A stretch of 64,000 nucleotides of DNA from an uncultured Anaerolineae bacterium (GCA_934216615.1 CAKQCB010000001.1:434001-498000), one strand, 5' to 3'. Positions 1 through 8,772 are shown, counted from the first letter of the stretch. Notes: generated by a model not told the origin, from the letters alone. Numbers and translations: made by a program.

Positions 1-318
1 ATGGATACCCACATCCAACATGAGCTATATATCACTGCACATTGGAATTTAGACACAGAAATGCCAGAACCTGTGAAGGTTTTTGTGCATGTACTAGGGG
101 ATACAAATCCGAACAGCGGAACCTCATTATGGGCACAAGATGATCAAATGCTTCTACATCAAAGCGGATCATGGCTCACAAATTATCGAATCAATCTGGC
201 AGAACTGCCCGCTGGGGAATATCAAATCACAATAGGCTTATACGACGAACTTACCCAAGTGCGTTATCTCATCCATGAGGACGACCATTGGGAAATCACA
301 TCTTTCACTATCGACTAG
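1..318 (+). CDS. C-terminal part of a surface/membrane protein (GT39-type tail domain)
   Basis: The reading frame is open from the first base of the window and ends at 316-318, so this is probably the 3' end of a longer gene; the ATG at base 1 may be internal. The 105 visible residues look like a beta-sandwich tail: a 'KVFVHVLGD' strand, 'LWAQDD', 'LPAGEYQITIGLYDE' and a final short strand. Tails of this pattern (FVHLL...AQ.D...PAGEY.I.VGLYD) are common at the C-terminus of Chloroflexota membrane glycosyltransferase-39-like proteins and other envelope proteins. The function of the full protein cannot be read from this fragment. A strong palindromic terminator follows directly. Confidence 0.55.
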   Translation: MDTHIQHELYITAHWNLDTEMPEPVKVFVHVLGDTNPNSGTSLWAQDDQMLLHQSGSWLTNYRINLAELPAGEYQITIGLYDELTQVRYLIHEDDHWEITSFTID

Positions 319-320
319 GT

Positions 321-357
321 AAACAAAAACACACGGTTAAACCGTGTGTTTTTGTTT
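321..357. terminator. Bidirectional intrinsic terminator
   Basis: Perfect 18-bp inverted repeat (321-338 with 340-357) built around CACACGGTT/AACCGTGTG, flanked by A-rich sequence on one side and T-rich on the other, so it can terminate on both strands. It sits between the convergent genes ending at 318 (+) and 374 (-). Confidence 0.85.
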
Positions 358-373
358 ATTGTAGAGAATTGAA

Positions 374-1474
374 TTAGCCACCCAACTCTTGTAATTTCTG
401 CGTCCACTTTTCCAGAAGGCGATTATATAACGCTTCCGAAATTTCACCGTTAGACACCTTGATATCCAAAGCATCGATCAAAGCTTGAATACCTTCTTTG
501 GTGGTCGGTTCGGCGTTGGCTGATGCAGGTGCAGGGTTAGATACAGGCGCTGCTTGTTCCCCCTGCCCTTTCATCATATTCATCATCATTTGTTGCATCA
601 TCATATTTTGTTGTGCCATTTGACGTTGCATTTCAGCCATATCAGGGTTCATAGCCGCGCCAATTTGTTGACCAACGCCCAAACCCACACCGGCACTGGC
701 TAAGCTACCCCCCATACCGGGGTTTTCGGCCGCTTTTTGAGCGATGTTGAGGCGTTGAATCCGTTCATACGTTTCAAGGCTGACGTAGTTACGCATTTCT
801 TCGAGCGTAACATCTGCCTTCGCTTGGAATGGGTTTGCTTCAATGGCTTTAATGCGCATCCCTAACGCTTGGAATTTTTCATTGACTTTGGCTAAGGTTG
901 CCCCTTCAAGGTCGCCCAACAAACGATTGGCGTCAGGCACGCTTTGAACACCGCTAGACATAATCAGTTCCGCAATTTCGCCGAGCAACATGCTTTGAAT
1001 ACGGTCTTTGATGTCATTTAAACGGGTGATGGGCTTGCCCACTGCGTATTGCTTCACAAAACGCATCGGATCATCAATACCAATATCAATCACACCATGC
1101 GTGATGAGCAGTACAACGCCCATTCCACGTCCGGGGGTTTCCATTACAATCGGCGGGTTTGTACCCCATCCGACTTGGGGAAGGTCTTTCAAATTCACAA
1201 AATATAAGTCGGCAGTAAAAGGAGTACGACCACTTGTAGCCAACCCAATGATACTGGAGAGAATGGGCAAGTTTGCAGTTGAAAGTGTGTGCCGTCCCGG
1301 GCCGAGCACATCAAGGGCTTCGCCCCCACGGACAAACACAGCGGCTTGGCTTTCACCAACGATCACTTGCGAACCCATTCGCCAATCGCCACTGCCCTCT
1401 TGTGGTTCACGATAGGCAAGCTCATCATTGGCAATATTCGTATGGTCGATCACATCAATTATGCGAGGCATCAA
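374..1474 (-). CDS. SPFH/Band-7 domain protein (YdjI-like) with C-terminal SHOCT-like hairpin
   Basis: 366 aa. The first ~250 residues match the SPFH (Band 7/flotillin-like) fold of the YdjI 'virion core protein-like' group: 'GSQVIVGESQAAVFVRGGE', 'PGRHTLST', a long beta region and a helical stretch containing 'VTLEEMRNYVSLETYERIQRL'. A Met/Gln-rich linker (residues ~270-305) leads to a C-terminal bihelical segment 'KEGIQALIDALDIKVSNGE' plus 'LYNRLLEKW', which resembles SHOCT domains. No N-terminal membrane segment is evident, so membrane association would be peripheral. Known YdjI proteins work in envelope-stress contexts in Bacillus (established for B. subtilis); the same role here is inference. 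It is the last gene of a - strand cassette with two small proteins and a DUF2207 protein. Confidence 0.8.
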   Translation of the reverse strand: MMPRIIDVIDHTNIANDELAYREPQEGSGDWRMGSQVIVGESQAAVFVRGGEALDVLGPGRHTLSTANLPILSSIIGLATSGRTPFTADLYFVNLKDLPQVGWGTNPPIVMETPGRGMGVVLLITHGVIDIGIDDPMRFVKQYAVGKPITRLNDIKDRIQSMLLGEIAELIMSSGVQSVPDANRLLGDLEGATLAKVNEKFQALGMRIKAIEANPFQAKADVTLEEMRNYVSLETYERIQRLNIAQKAAENPGMGGSLASAGVGLGVGQQIGAAMNPDMAEMQRQMAQQNMMMQQMMMNMMKGQGEQAAPVSNPAPASANAEPTTKEGIQALIDALDIKVSNGEISEALYNRLLEKWTQKLQELGG

Positions 1475-1511
1475 ATTCTCCTTTATTGACTATGCGAAGC
1501 ATTAGATATTT

Positions 1512-2045
1512 TTAGGATAAAGATTTATCAAGATCAATCAAAACTTGTTCACGAAGCGAAAAGGCCTCATTCGCTTCGATGGTCAGCGCATCTAGCGCTT
1601 CAATGGCCTCTTCAATGCCCGACTTTTCCTTTACAGCAGTCGAAAGCGCCTCAATTGCCACAGCAAATTGATCGGCATAACGCATTTGTGCTTCATCGAA
1701 GGCATATAATTTTTCGAGTTGTTCGGCCTCAATCTTGCGGGCAGCCATAAACCCTGAATAACCGGGTGCTGCCGCCTTAATGCGGTCACGATAGGTTTGC
1801 AACTTTGTCTTTACGCTGGCAGTTTCGCTCATGTACTGTAACCCACCATTTTTCAACAAGGATTTTTCCACATTGATGAGGCGGTTAACTTGTTCTGTCA
1901 TCAAACCCGCAACATAATCGCGAATCATACGGTCAGCAGTACGCCGTGCGGCGCGGTCAATATACCCGCTGAACCCAGGGATGCGGGCTAATATTTTTTC
2001 AAAGCCCCCACGTTGATTCACTATATTCTCGTAAAGTTCCGACAT
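1512..2045 (-). CDS. Conserved helical protein of unknown function, internally repeated
   Basis: 177 aa, predicted almost entirely alpha-helical, with no signal peptide and no membrane segment. Two segments look duplicated: 'ILARIPGFSGYIDRAARR' near residue 18 and 'IKAAAPGYSGFMAARKIEA' near residue 90, each a (I/A)PG(F/Y)SG(Y/F) turn followed by a basic helix. This suggests a tandem helical hairpin that could form a bundle or bind a partner. It is not PspA-like as far as I can see. The start ATG at 2045 is preceded on the - strand by 'GGAGGAATTG', a good ribosome binding site. It lies 37 bp upstream of the SPFH gene and about 94 bp downstream of the zinc-ribbon gene, so the genes are probably co-expressed. 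Function unknown; membrane-stress complex subunit is an inference from context. Confidence 0.7.
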   Translation of the reverse strand: MSELYENIVNQRGGFEKILARIPGFSGYIDRAARRTADRMIRDYVAGLMTEQVNRLINVEKSLLKNGGLQYMSETASVKTKLQTYRDRIKAAAPGYSGFMAARKIEAEQLEKLYAFDEAQMRYADQFAVAIEALSTAVKEKSGIEEAIEALDALTIEANEAFSLREQVLIDLDKSLS

Positions 2046-2139
2046 GATTCAATTCCTCCAACCATTGGATAAATACTATGCTTCAGTGTAGTCGAAATTT
2101 TCTAAAACAAACCCTTAAAATTCGAGGTTTTATTTCCCA

Positions 2140-2655
2140 TTAGGACAGAAAATACTCTGTACCACAAAAACGGCATCGAATAATGCCCTTCCCTGCTAGG
2201 GTAAGTTCCCCACCGCAGTTCTTGCATTTATCAAGCTCTCGCAACTGGCTTGCTTGAGCAGAATATAAAGTACCTTCCTCCCAATTGATATAACCGCTGA
2301 ATACTTGTAACCCGACCAATTGATGCACCATATTCTTCACTTGGTCAGCACTCACACGCATTTCGAGCGCCATATCATGGACAGAAACTTGCCCGCGACT
2401 CTTGAGAATATCCAGAAGTTGGCGTTGTTTCTGCATTTCGGAACTTTGTTTGGATTCCTGTCCACCTTTGACAAAAAGATAAATCCCCCCGCCAATCAAA
2501 AGGGCCACGGGGATGAATGCAAGGCCAGCGCCCAAAATTGCACCACCGCCCGTCAACCCACTGGATACCTGTGTCGCGATCCATAGCCCCGCGATGATCG
2601 CAATAGCGATCCCTACAACGGTTAGAATAACACCTAATAAGCGATTACCCTGCAT
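2140..2655 (-). CDS. Two-TM membrane protein with winged-helix-like and C-terminal zinc-ribbon domains
   Basis: 171 aa. Two hydrophobic segments (about residues 6-28 and 40-63) with a short Gly-rich loop, a charged linker, then a ~60-residue domain 'LLDILKSRGQVSVHDMALEM' continuing 'VSADQVKNMVHQLV', which reads like a small winged helix/PCI-type HTH. The C-terminus has a zinc ribbon with CxxC (KCKNCGGEL) and CxxC (IRCRFCGTEY). The domains after the membrane pair would be cytoplasmic. This arrangement is seen in uncharacterised proteins next to SPFH and DUF2207/TPM proteins. It probably links the membrane complex to a nucleic acid or protein partner (inference). The DUF2207 stop is at 2681, so the spacing is about 25 bp. 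Confidence 0.7.
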   Translation of the reverse strand: MQGNRLLGVILTVVGIAIAIIAGLWIATQVSSGLTGGGAILGAGLAFIPVALLIGGGIYLFVKGGQESKQSSEMQKQRQLLDILKSRGQVSVHDMALEMRVSADQVKNMVHQLVGLQVFSGYINWEEGTLYSAQASQLRELDKCKNCGGELTLAGKGIIRCRFCGTEYFLS

Positions 2656-2680
2656 AAGTTTTCCTGTCCCTCAGACCATA

Positions 2681-4615
2681 TCAACCAAAACCACGGCTTC
2701 CGCCGCCACTTCCACCACCGCCAAATGAGCCACCGCCCCCGCTAAAACCGCCTCCACCACTCGACCAACTTCCGCTGGATTGGGATTGCGGTCGGCTGGT
2801 CATCACGCTAGAGGCACTGTCCAACATGGACGATAAGCCGTTAGAGAGCGAGTCTAACCCTGAGGAGAGTCCGCCGGACATACCATCAAGCCCGCCAAGG
2901 CCGTCGCCAGCGCGCGCAACATCCCCAAATGGATCATTGGTCGGCGCAGGGCTTCCGCTCACATAGCCACCGCCATAGCGCCCGCCTGCATGCGTGGGAT
3001 AATACCAAGGCGGAGACGGGACAAAAATCGACGTGCCAACCGATTGGAATTTACTAATCCATGCCTTGTCTAAGCCAAAAGCGACCGCATATGCCAAATA
3101 ACGTTCAAAATTTGGAGCGGCTTCCTCTAAATCTTGCATATTTTGTACTTTGGATAAGTAATTCTGAAAAGCTTTCCATTTCGCAGCTTCTTCAGCACCT
3201 TTGCGCGTTTTCGAAGGCATGACCGAGGACAAGATCGCCATCGCCAAACCACTCACAAAAACGCCTAGTGGAATGAGCATTAAGGTAAAAGAGATATTCG
3301 CAAGAAGTCCTACCCCTAAAAACACACTCAGTACAGAGCCAACCACTAAAAATGTACCTATCCCTGCCCAAAGATTGCGCGTCTTTGATGGGTTTTGTGA
3401 AAAATAGCCTTGTTCGACCACTTCTTCATAAAGATCGTCTTGAAGCTTCGGAATACTCTGATAAAACGTATTCCGCATACTCTCCAAGGTTCGCTCTAAA
3501 CCATTACGGAAAACGGCCTTCATGAGGCGTTGTTCAAACTTTCTGAGGTCATCAGTGGATTTGTCCGTGCGCTTGAATGTGAAGGAGCGCGTCACCCCAA
3601 TGCCTAAAAAGCCTGAAGACGCTGTTTCTTCAATCACGAGATATCCCCGTCGCCCAAGATCGATCAAGGTAGAGAGGATGTCGCGCAAATCTACCTTTTC
3701 ATCCACCAAGGTTCCTACAACCGCCGGCGGAACGTCAGATGGCGGTTCGGAAAGAAATTCAGGAACAGGGCCAATTTCTGGGTCACGCCCTTTTGTGCGA
3801 TAACGTAAAAAGACCAACAGCGGGCCACCAATAGTGAGCAAGCCCCCTAGCCCTAGACCAGCGAGGTCGATAAGGGGTTTTACAGTCTGTTCGTAGTCGC
3901 GTTCAGTATCAAAACCTGCCTGCCAAGAAGGTGCGACAGCACCCTCTTGATGTGGAAATTGAACACGAATTTCTAAGCTCTCATTCCCCCGAATAGGGTT
4001 GGTAGCTGTCGCAGTGACAAGGCTGCCATTCACTTGAATCGTTGTTGGAGCGCCATAGGTCTCAATTGCATCTACGCCTTCACGGGGGGCATAGCTATCT
4101 GGTAATTGAACAGTGACCGTACTAGCTTCAATAGGGTAACCAAAATGCTCGTCAGGGATGGCGTACCACCAAATTTGATCGCCCCCTTCATAAATTCGAA
4201 TCGCGCCATATACGACATACTCTAAGCTAATGGTGACTGTTTCGTCAGAAACGCCTCGCGGAAAATAATACACAACGCGATAGATGTCCCCAGAGCGACG
4301 TGCACAAAATGATGCCTGCGGGGAATTTGATGAGCAGGAATACCTTAAGCGTTCGCCATTAAAACGGACAACAAACTCTTCAATTGAGGTTAAGCGATCC
4401 GCAGGGATTTCTACCGTACCGTAAGAAAACAATCCAGTGAATGCAATTTCGTAATATTCTTCGACCGAAAACACATTTTCCACAGCATCTACATTGTCTA
4501 TTGTGACATCCCAACGTTCCCAATATAGAGAACGGTCTTGGGCGCTTGTCATTTCTAGGCTTGTAAATACGAAGAAAAACAAGATGCCCGATAACACATA
4601 CAACATTCGACGCAT
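2681..4615 (-). CDS. DUF2207 domain membrane protein with Gly-rich C-terminus
   Basis: 644 aa from the chosen start. An upstream in-frame ATG at 4687 exists, but the ATG at 4615 is preceded by 'AAGGAAGGTG' at good spacing and opens a signal peptide (MRRMLYVLSGILFFFVFTS...SAQ). The extracellular N-terminal half is the DUF2207 beta region ('VTIDNVDAVENVFSVEEYYE', 'LEYVVYGAIRIYEG'). A membrane segment follows near residue 255 ('GLGGLLTIGGPLLVFL'), then a cytoplasmic part with a winged-helix-like region ('STLIDLGRRGYLVIEE') and two more membrane segments. The last ~35 residues are a Gly/Ser low-complexity tail ending 'GGGSRGFG', typical of DUF2207 and TPM families. First gene of the four-gene membrane cassette; function of the family is not known. 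Confidence 0.8.
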   Translation of the reverse strand: MRRMLYVLSGILFFFVFTSLEMTSAQDRSLYWERWDVTIDNVDAVENVFSVEEYYEIAFTGLFSYGTVEIPADRLTSIEEFVVRFNGERLRYSCSSNSPQASFCARRSGDIYRVVYYFPRGVSDETVTISLEYVVYGAIRIYEGGDQIWWYAIPDEHFGYPIEASTVTVQLPDSYAPREGVDAIETYGAPTTIQVNGSLVTATATNPIRGNESLEIRVQFPHQEGAVAPSWQAGFDTERDYEQTVKPLIDLAGLGLGGLLTIGGPLLVFLRYRTKGRDPEIGPVPEFLSEPPSDVPPAVVGTLVDEKVDLRDILSTLIDLGRRGYLVIEETASSGFLGIGVTRSFTFKRTDKSTDDLRKFEQRLMKAVFRNGLERTLESMRNTFYQSIPKLQDDLYEEVVEQGYFSQNPSKTRNLWAGIGTFLVVGSVLSVFLGVGLLANISFTLMLIPLGVFVSGLAMAILSSVMPSKTRKGAEEAAKWKAFQNYLSKVQNMQDLEEAAPNFERYLAYAVAFGLDKAWISKFQSVGTSIFVPSPPWYYPTHAGGRYGGGYVSGSPAPTNDPFGDVARAGDGLGGLDGMSGGLSSGLDSLSNGLSSMLDSASSVMTSRPQSQSSGSWSSGGGGFSGGGGSFGGGGSGGGSRGFG

Positions 4616-4674
4616 AGTAAAATCACCTTCCTTAACCACCTTCAAAATAGACTTCTCATCCAGCACGCGTCTAC

Positions 4675-4703
4675 CCCATAGCATCAATAACGCTTTTTCT
4701 CAA
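4675..4703 (-). promoter_or_regulatory. Weak candidate promoter for the membrane cassette
   Basis: On the - strand TTGAGA (4703-4698), a 17-bp spacer and TATGGG (4680-4675) precede the DUF2207 gene by about 60 bp. The -10 is poor, so the genes may instead be read from the kinase gene upstream. The 206-bp gap 4616-4821 shows no terminator and no convincing gene. Confidence 0.25.
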
Positions 4704-4821
4704 AAGCAGAATATAAATTGCTCTCCTTTAGCATTACGGATTTCATGGATTACAGTTGCAGTGATAGCAGTTCCATCTATTAGGCGACAGAAAACAACCC
4801 CTCTATAACCTTATCCTAAAC

Positions 4822-6126
4822 CTAACCTCCAAAACGTGCTTGTAATACGAGGATATACAGCGGAATAAGACAGGCGACAGCAAAGAATGCAAGCACAGCC
4901 AGCGCGATGGTCACCCCATCAAACGCGGACGGCAATTCATGGTTATCTCGTAGAGGTTGCGAATAATAAACGCCGCTGTTTGTCCCGATGGGTTGGGATT
5001 GCGACAAATACCCCTGCTGATTGCTATTTTGAAATCCAGAAGGGGGCGCAGGTTGTGAGATCATCGTCTGCGGTGCAGATGTATAGGGCGCGTTTGGCGC
5101 TAAATCATACCGTTGTGTGGGGTATGGGTCCGCAGGTGTAGGGCGATACATCGGCTGTTGTGGCTGAGGTTGAGGCATCGGCGGTGGTGATGGCAGTGGT
5201 GACCGTTGAGCTGGTGGCGCAACGGGCTGTGATACAGGGGGCATCCCTGCTTGTGTCACTTGATTCGGCGAAGGTGACGGCGGAAGCGAGATGCTTGGGG
5301 TACGGGTTTGGATTTTCTCTAACAATCCCCCTACTTGATCCGCCATGCGATAGCGATTATCGGGTTCTTTACTCATCATCTTGTAGATGATTCGAGAAAG
5401 CGGTTCTGGCACATCCGGCTCAAATTCCGTCACCATAGGAATGCGATCTCGAATATGCGCTAACGCCAATTCCTGTTGATTTTGCCCTGTGTAGGGTAAA
5501 CGGCCAGACAACATCTCAAAGAGCATAATCCCGATAGAATACACATCGCTCGCAGTAGTTGGCCGTTCACCCTTAGCTTGTTCGGGCGCAAAATAGTGCG
5601 GGCTACCCCATACCACATTCTGACGTTCCCCCGGGCGGGCATCAGTTAATGCTTGGGCAATACCAAAGTCAGTCACTTTGACGATGTCTTGGTTTGTGAC
5701 CAAAATATTCTGAGGTTTCACGTCAGCGTGGACGAGCTTGGAGCGGTGCGCATAGCCGATCCCTGCGCAAATTTGGGTTCCTAAACGCAAAACGCGCTCA
5801 ACCGGAAGTTTCCCTTCCGCACGAATAATCCGTTTCAAATCTTGCCCATCGACAAATTCCATCACAATGTAATGGGTCTTCTCATCATGACTTCCGACAT
5901 CATGGACTGTGACGATACTGGGATGCGCTAAGTTAGCGACACTTCGTGCCTCATTGCGGAAGCGTGCAATAAACGCGGGGTCTTCCGTTAAACTGGGGCG
6001 CAGTGTCTTCACGGCGACAGTTCGGCCTAAAAGCAGATCGGTCGCTTTAAAGATCACCGCCATCCCACCCGACCCCTGTTGTGCAATCAGTCGGTAGCGA
6101 TTGTTGAGTACAGTGTCATTCAGCAC
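4822..6126 (-). CDS. Membrane-anchored Ser/Thr protein kinase (PknB family, non-RD)
   Basis: 434 aa. The N-terminal kinase domain (residues ~10-270) has the Gly loop 'GSGGMAVIF', the ATP lysine K40 (VAVKTL), the alpha-C glutamate near E59, catalytic 'VHADVKPQN' (D135, N140), 'DFG' (D153) and 'APE' (~180). The residue before the catalytic Asp is Ala instead of Arg, so this is a non-RD kinase, which in other kinases often means no need for activation-loop phosphorylation (family knowledge; inference here). A Pro/Gln-rich linker (~275-395) leads to one C-terminal membrane helix 'IALAVLAFFAVACLIPLYIL' with almost no extracellular part, so there are no PASTA or sensor domains. It lies 25 bp downstream of the dGTPase gene, so the two are likely co-transcribed, and upstream of the membrane cassette. 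Confidence 0.92.
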   Translation of the reverse strand: MLNDTVLNNRYRLIAQQGSGGMAVIFKATDLLLGRTVAVKTLRPSLTEDPAFIARFRNEARSVANLAHPSIVTVHDVGSHDEKTHYIVMEFVDGQDLKRIIRAEGKLPVERVLRLGTQICAGIGYAHRSKLVHADVKPQNILVTNQDIVKVTDFGIAQALTDARPGERQNVVWGSPHYFAPEQAKGERPTTASDVYSIGIMLFEMLSGRLPYTGQNQQELALAHIRDRIPMVTEFEPDVPEPLSRIIYKMMSKEPDNRYRMADQVGGLLEKIQTRTPSISLPPSPSPNQVTQAGMPPVSQPVAPPAQRSPLPSPPPMPQPQPQQPMYRPTPADPYPTQRYDLAPNAPYTSAPQTMISQPAPPSGFQNSNQQGYLSQSQPIGTNSGVYYSQPLRDNHELPSAFDGVTIALAVLAFFAVACLIPLYILVLQARFGG

Positions 6127-6151
6127 AATATTCCCTCAAAACGATTTTTTC

Positions 6152-7303
6152 TCATGGTCGTAAAACTGGGTCAAACAGGCGACGATATTCTAATAACGCG
6201 CTACGATCTGTCAGCGACGCGATGTAATCTGCAATCGTGCGGTGCAAATCTTGTTCTTTTGCCTTCTTCTGCCATTCGGGTGGAAGTTGGCGTGAATCTT
6301 TGAGGAATGCTTCAAACATTCGCTCAATAAAATAATCTGCACGTTGTTGCATCCGAATAATACGGTAGCTATAGTACATATTATGGTATAAAAACGCTTT
6401 GAGCGCCTTGTTCATTTCATGAATTTTCGGGCTGTAGCCGACGATATTTTCTGGCTGGCGTTGGATATCTTCTACCGATTTAGGCTGGATTCTTTCGAGG
6501 TTCTGTTGTGTCGTGTCTAAAATGTCACTGCACAATACCCCAATCAATTCTCGAATCAAAACATGACGGGTGATCTCATCTAACTTGTGACCCTTCCAGC
6601 CGATGCGGTCTACAAGGAAACGCCAAAACTCCAGTGAGTTCAACTCGTCAAGTTCGATCACACCCGCAATCAGGCCGTCATCAAGGTCATGGGCATTATA
6701 AGCCAGTTCATCTGTCGCATTTGCAATCTGAGCTTCCAAGCTTCCTTTCAGCTCAGGCTCAAACCCTGCGGCTTGGCTCAAATCATAATTGGTCTCGTGT
6801 TTAGCGATGCCGTATAAGGTTTCAATCGTTAAATTCAAACCCGACCAATTCGGATATTTATGCTCAAGCTCAGTCACCACACGAAAACTTTGATAATTGT
6901 GATTAAAGCCTCCATGATCTTTCATCATGCGGTCGAGCGCGTGTTCACCCGCATGGCCGTAAGGCGGATGTCCGAGATCATGCGCGAGGCAAATGGATTC
7001 GACCAAATCTTCATTGATTCCTAATGTTCGAGCGATGGAACGGCCGATCTGAGCGACTTCAAGCGTATGCGTCAAGCGGGTGCGGTAATAATCACCCTCT
7101 TCATTCTCAAAAACTTGGGTTTTATATTCTAAGCGTCGAAACGCGGCAGAGTGAACAATGCGGTCGTGATCTCGTTGAAAAGCAGTGCGCGACTTAGATT
7201 CAGGTTCAGGGTGCATTCGTCCGCGACTCCCTATACTTCTTTGAGCATAGGGGGCTAACCGCTGGTCTTCAAGAGCTTCAAGTTGTTCTCTAAAAAGTAA
7301 CAT
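6152..7303 (-). CDS. dgt: dGTPase-like HD-domain dNTP triphosphohydrolase
   Basis: 383 aa. It hydrolyses dNTPs to deoxynucleosides and triphosphate, controlling nucleotide pools in the cytoplasm. The HD-superfamily metal ligands are visible: 'RLTHTLEVAQIGRSIAR' (H79), 'LAHDLGHPPYGHAGE' (H108, D109) and 'AYNAHDLDDG'. Preceding 'HDRIVHSAAFRRLEYKTQVF' is the substrate-side motif of Dgt type-2 proteins. Length and motif order fit the dGTPase-like family; whether dGTP is the preferred substrate cannot be read. It is the first gene of the - strand run (dgt, kinase) and is divergent from the coiled-coil gene, with a 146-bp shared upstream region. The start ATG at 7303 encodes 'MLLFREQLEALEDQRLAPYA', as in homologs. 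Confidence 0.92.
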   Translation of the reverse strand: MLLFREQLEALEDQRLAPYAQRSIGSRGRMHPEPESKSRTAFQRDHDRIVHSAAFRRLEYKTQVFENEEGDYYRTRLTHTLEVAQIGRSIARTLGINEDLVESICLAHDLGHPPYGHAGEHALDRMMKDHGGFNHNYQSFRVVTELEHKYPNWSGLNLTIETLYGIAKHETNYDLSQAAGFEPELKGSLEAQIANATDELAYNAHDLDDGLIAGVIELDELNSLEFWRFLVDRIGWKGHKLDEITRHVLIRELIGVLCSDILDTTQQNLERIQPKSVEDIQRQPENIVGYSPKIHEMNKALKAFLYHNMYYSYRIIRMQQRADYFIERMFEAFLKDSRQLPPEWQKKAKEQDLHRTIADYIASLTDRSALLEYRRLFDPVLRP

Positions 7304-7395
7304 TTGCCCTCACAAAAACATTCACCAGCAAAGATATGGTTTTTATTGTACCTGAAAATGACGTTTACGCTTACAGCATTCCTTACTGAACCTTA

Positions 7396-7404
7396 TGTTA
7401 TAAT
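7396..7404 (+). promoter_or_regulatory. Extended -10 promoter for the coiled-coil gene
   Basis: TGTTATAAT (TG at 7396-7397, consensus TATAAT at 7399-7404) lies about 45 bp upstream of the ATG at 7450. No good -35 is present at 17 bp, which fits an extended -10 promoter. The predicted start site is near 7411. Confidence 0.6.
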
Positions 7405-7449
7405 CAAGCCAGAAACCGTAATGTATTAGTCAACAACACTGGAGGGCCG

Positions 7450-8766
7450 ATGGATACTAATCAGGCCGCTAAAATGATTGAATGGTTGGATGAAGAACGC
7501 CGCAAAGACAAAGCGACGATCACCACACTCCAACAACAACTGAAAAGCCAACAAGAACTGAGCGAGAACTTACAACGTCGCCTTCATTCTCTTGAGAGCG
7601 ATCAATCCAGCATCAAGTCGCAGGTGACCTCCAACATCCGCGAAGCTGAAATCATGGAAAATATGCGTCGCGAACTTCAACAGGTCGTTGACCAGATCGA
7701 AACACGACGCCAAAAATCAGAACAAGAAGTTGAAAAACGTGCAGAAATTGGACGCGAAGCGCTCTTGCGCCAAGTGCGCGAATTGAGCGACAAATTCTCT
7801 CGTGTGGAAAGACATACAACCGAACTTCCCGCGATCAATGTTGAGAAAGATCGCCTTGCGGGGACGGTGAGCAGTGTCCAGCAACGTGTTGACGATCTCT
7901 CGCGTCGAATTGAAGACCCTGATCGGCGAATTCAGTATTTGGAAGAACAGCGCCGTACAGATGCGCGTCGTCTTTCTGAGCTTGAATCCGAATTGCCGGA
8001 GACGCGCAAACAGATCGACAGTCTACGTCCCAAATTACAATTGATCGAAGACCTCGCCCTGCGCAACGAACGGCGCATCAGCGAAACGCAAAACAGCGAC
8101 CGCGAACGCCGTGACCAGATACAGCAGTTCATCGACCAGCAAAACCTACTCTTTCAACAACGGGATCAACAAGTTCAAGACCTCATCAAACGGTTTACTG
8201 AACAAGAAACGTCCATGGAAAAGAACCTTGAACGCTTAGAATCGTGGGCGGATACGTACCGTGAAATGCGTCGGGTGTTAGATGAATTTGAACGTATCTC
8301 TGAACATCTCCAACGCAAAATCAACGAAGTCTCAGAAGTTCAGCGTTTGAGCGAAGAACGGTTCCGCCAAGAATGGTCAGATTGGAAAGAAGATGACCAA
8401 AAACGTTGGCGAACCTACACATCCTCTACCGATAAAGTATGGACTGAAAACGATACAAAATTTGAAGATTTGGTCGCAAAGGTCAATCGTATTTCCGAGT
8501 TATTCGGCCCGCTCGAAGATAACATCAACCGTATTTGGAGTTTGGAACGTGAACGCGCTCAGCTTTACCGCGACCACTATCAAACTATGCTGTTAGACTT
8601 TGACCCAGGGACGTCCTCTGCCCCATCTATTTCTAAGACGACCGGCACCATGCCCGCAGTGACCACCACGTCAATCACTGACCCGGTCAATGCAGATGAT
8701 AAAAATTCTTCTGTAGAGCCGTCGCAGCGGTCAAGTGAGTTACCTTCTGTCAAAAGCGGTCTATAA
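7450..8766 (+). CDS. Long coiled-coil protein of unknown function
   Basis: 438 aa, cytoplasmic by sequence (no signal peptide or membrane segment). Residues ~10-390 are nearly continuous heptad-type helix rich in Glu, Gln, Arg and Leu ('LQQQLKSQQELSENLQRRLH', 'RRQKSEQEVEKRAEIGREAL', 'IQQFIDQQNLLFQQRDQQVQ'). The last ~50 residues are a Ser/Thr/Pro-rich tail. No enzymatic motif is seen. Such proteins can be scaffolds or filament-forming elements; it could also be a structural partner of chromosome or division machinery. Nothing in the neighbourhood (dgt, murA) fixes the role. The ATG at 7450 follows 'TGGAGGGCCG', a good ribosome binding site, and an intrinsic terminator closes the gene, so it is a single-gene transcript. 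Confidence 0.8.
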   Translation: MDTNQAAKMIEWLDEERRKDKATITTLQQQLKSQQELSENLQRRLHSLESDQSSIKSQVTSNIREAEIMENMRRELQQVVDQIETRRQKSEQEVEKRAEIGREALLRQVRELSDKFSRVERHTTELPAINVEKDRLAGTVSSVQQRVDDLSRRIEDPDRRIQYLEEQRRTDARRLSELESELPETRKQIDSLRPKLQLIEDLALRNERRISETQNSDRERRDQIQQFIDQQNLLFQQRDQQVQDLIKRFTEQETSMEKNLERLESWADTYREMRRVLDEFERISEHLQRKINEVSEVQRLSEERFRQEWSDWKEDDQKRWRTYTSSTDKVWTENDTKFEDLVAKVNRISELFGPLEDNINRIWSLERERAQLYRDHYQTMLLDFDPGTSSAPSISKTTGTMPAVTTTSITDPVNADDKNSSVEPSQRSSELPSVKSGL

Positions 8767-8772
8767 AAAAAG

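Noticed and set aside
4700..4812. A ~36-codon protein-like frame on the - strand (…FCRLIDGTAITATVIHEIR…)
   Set aside because: It looks coding-like but has no start codon and no ribosome binding site; perhaps a gene remnant, not enough to annotate.
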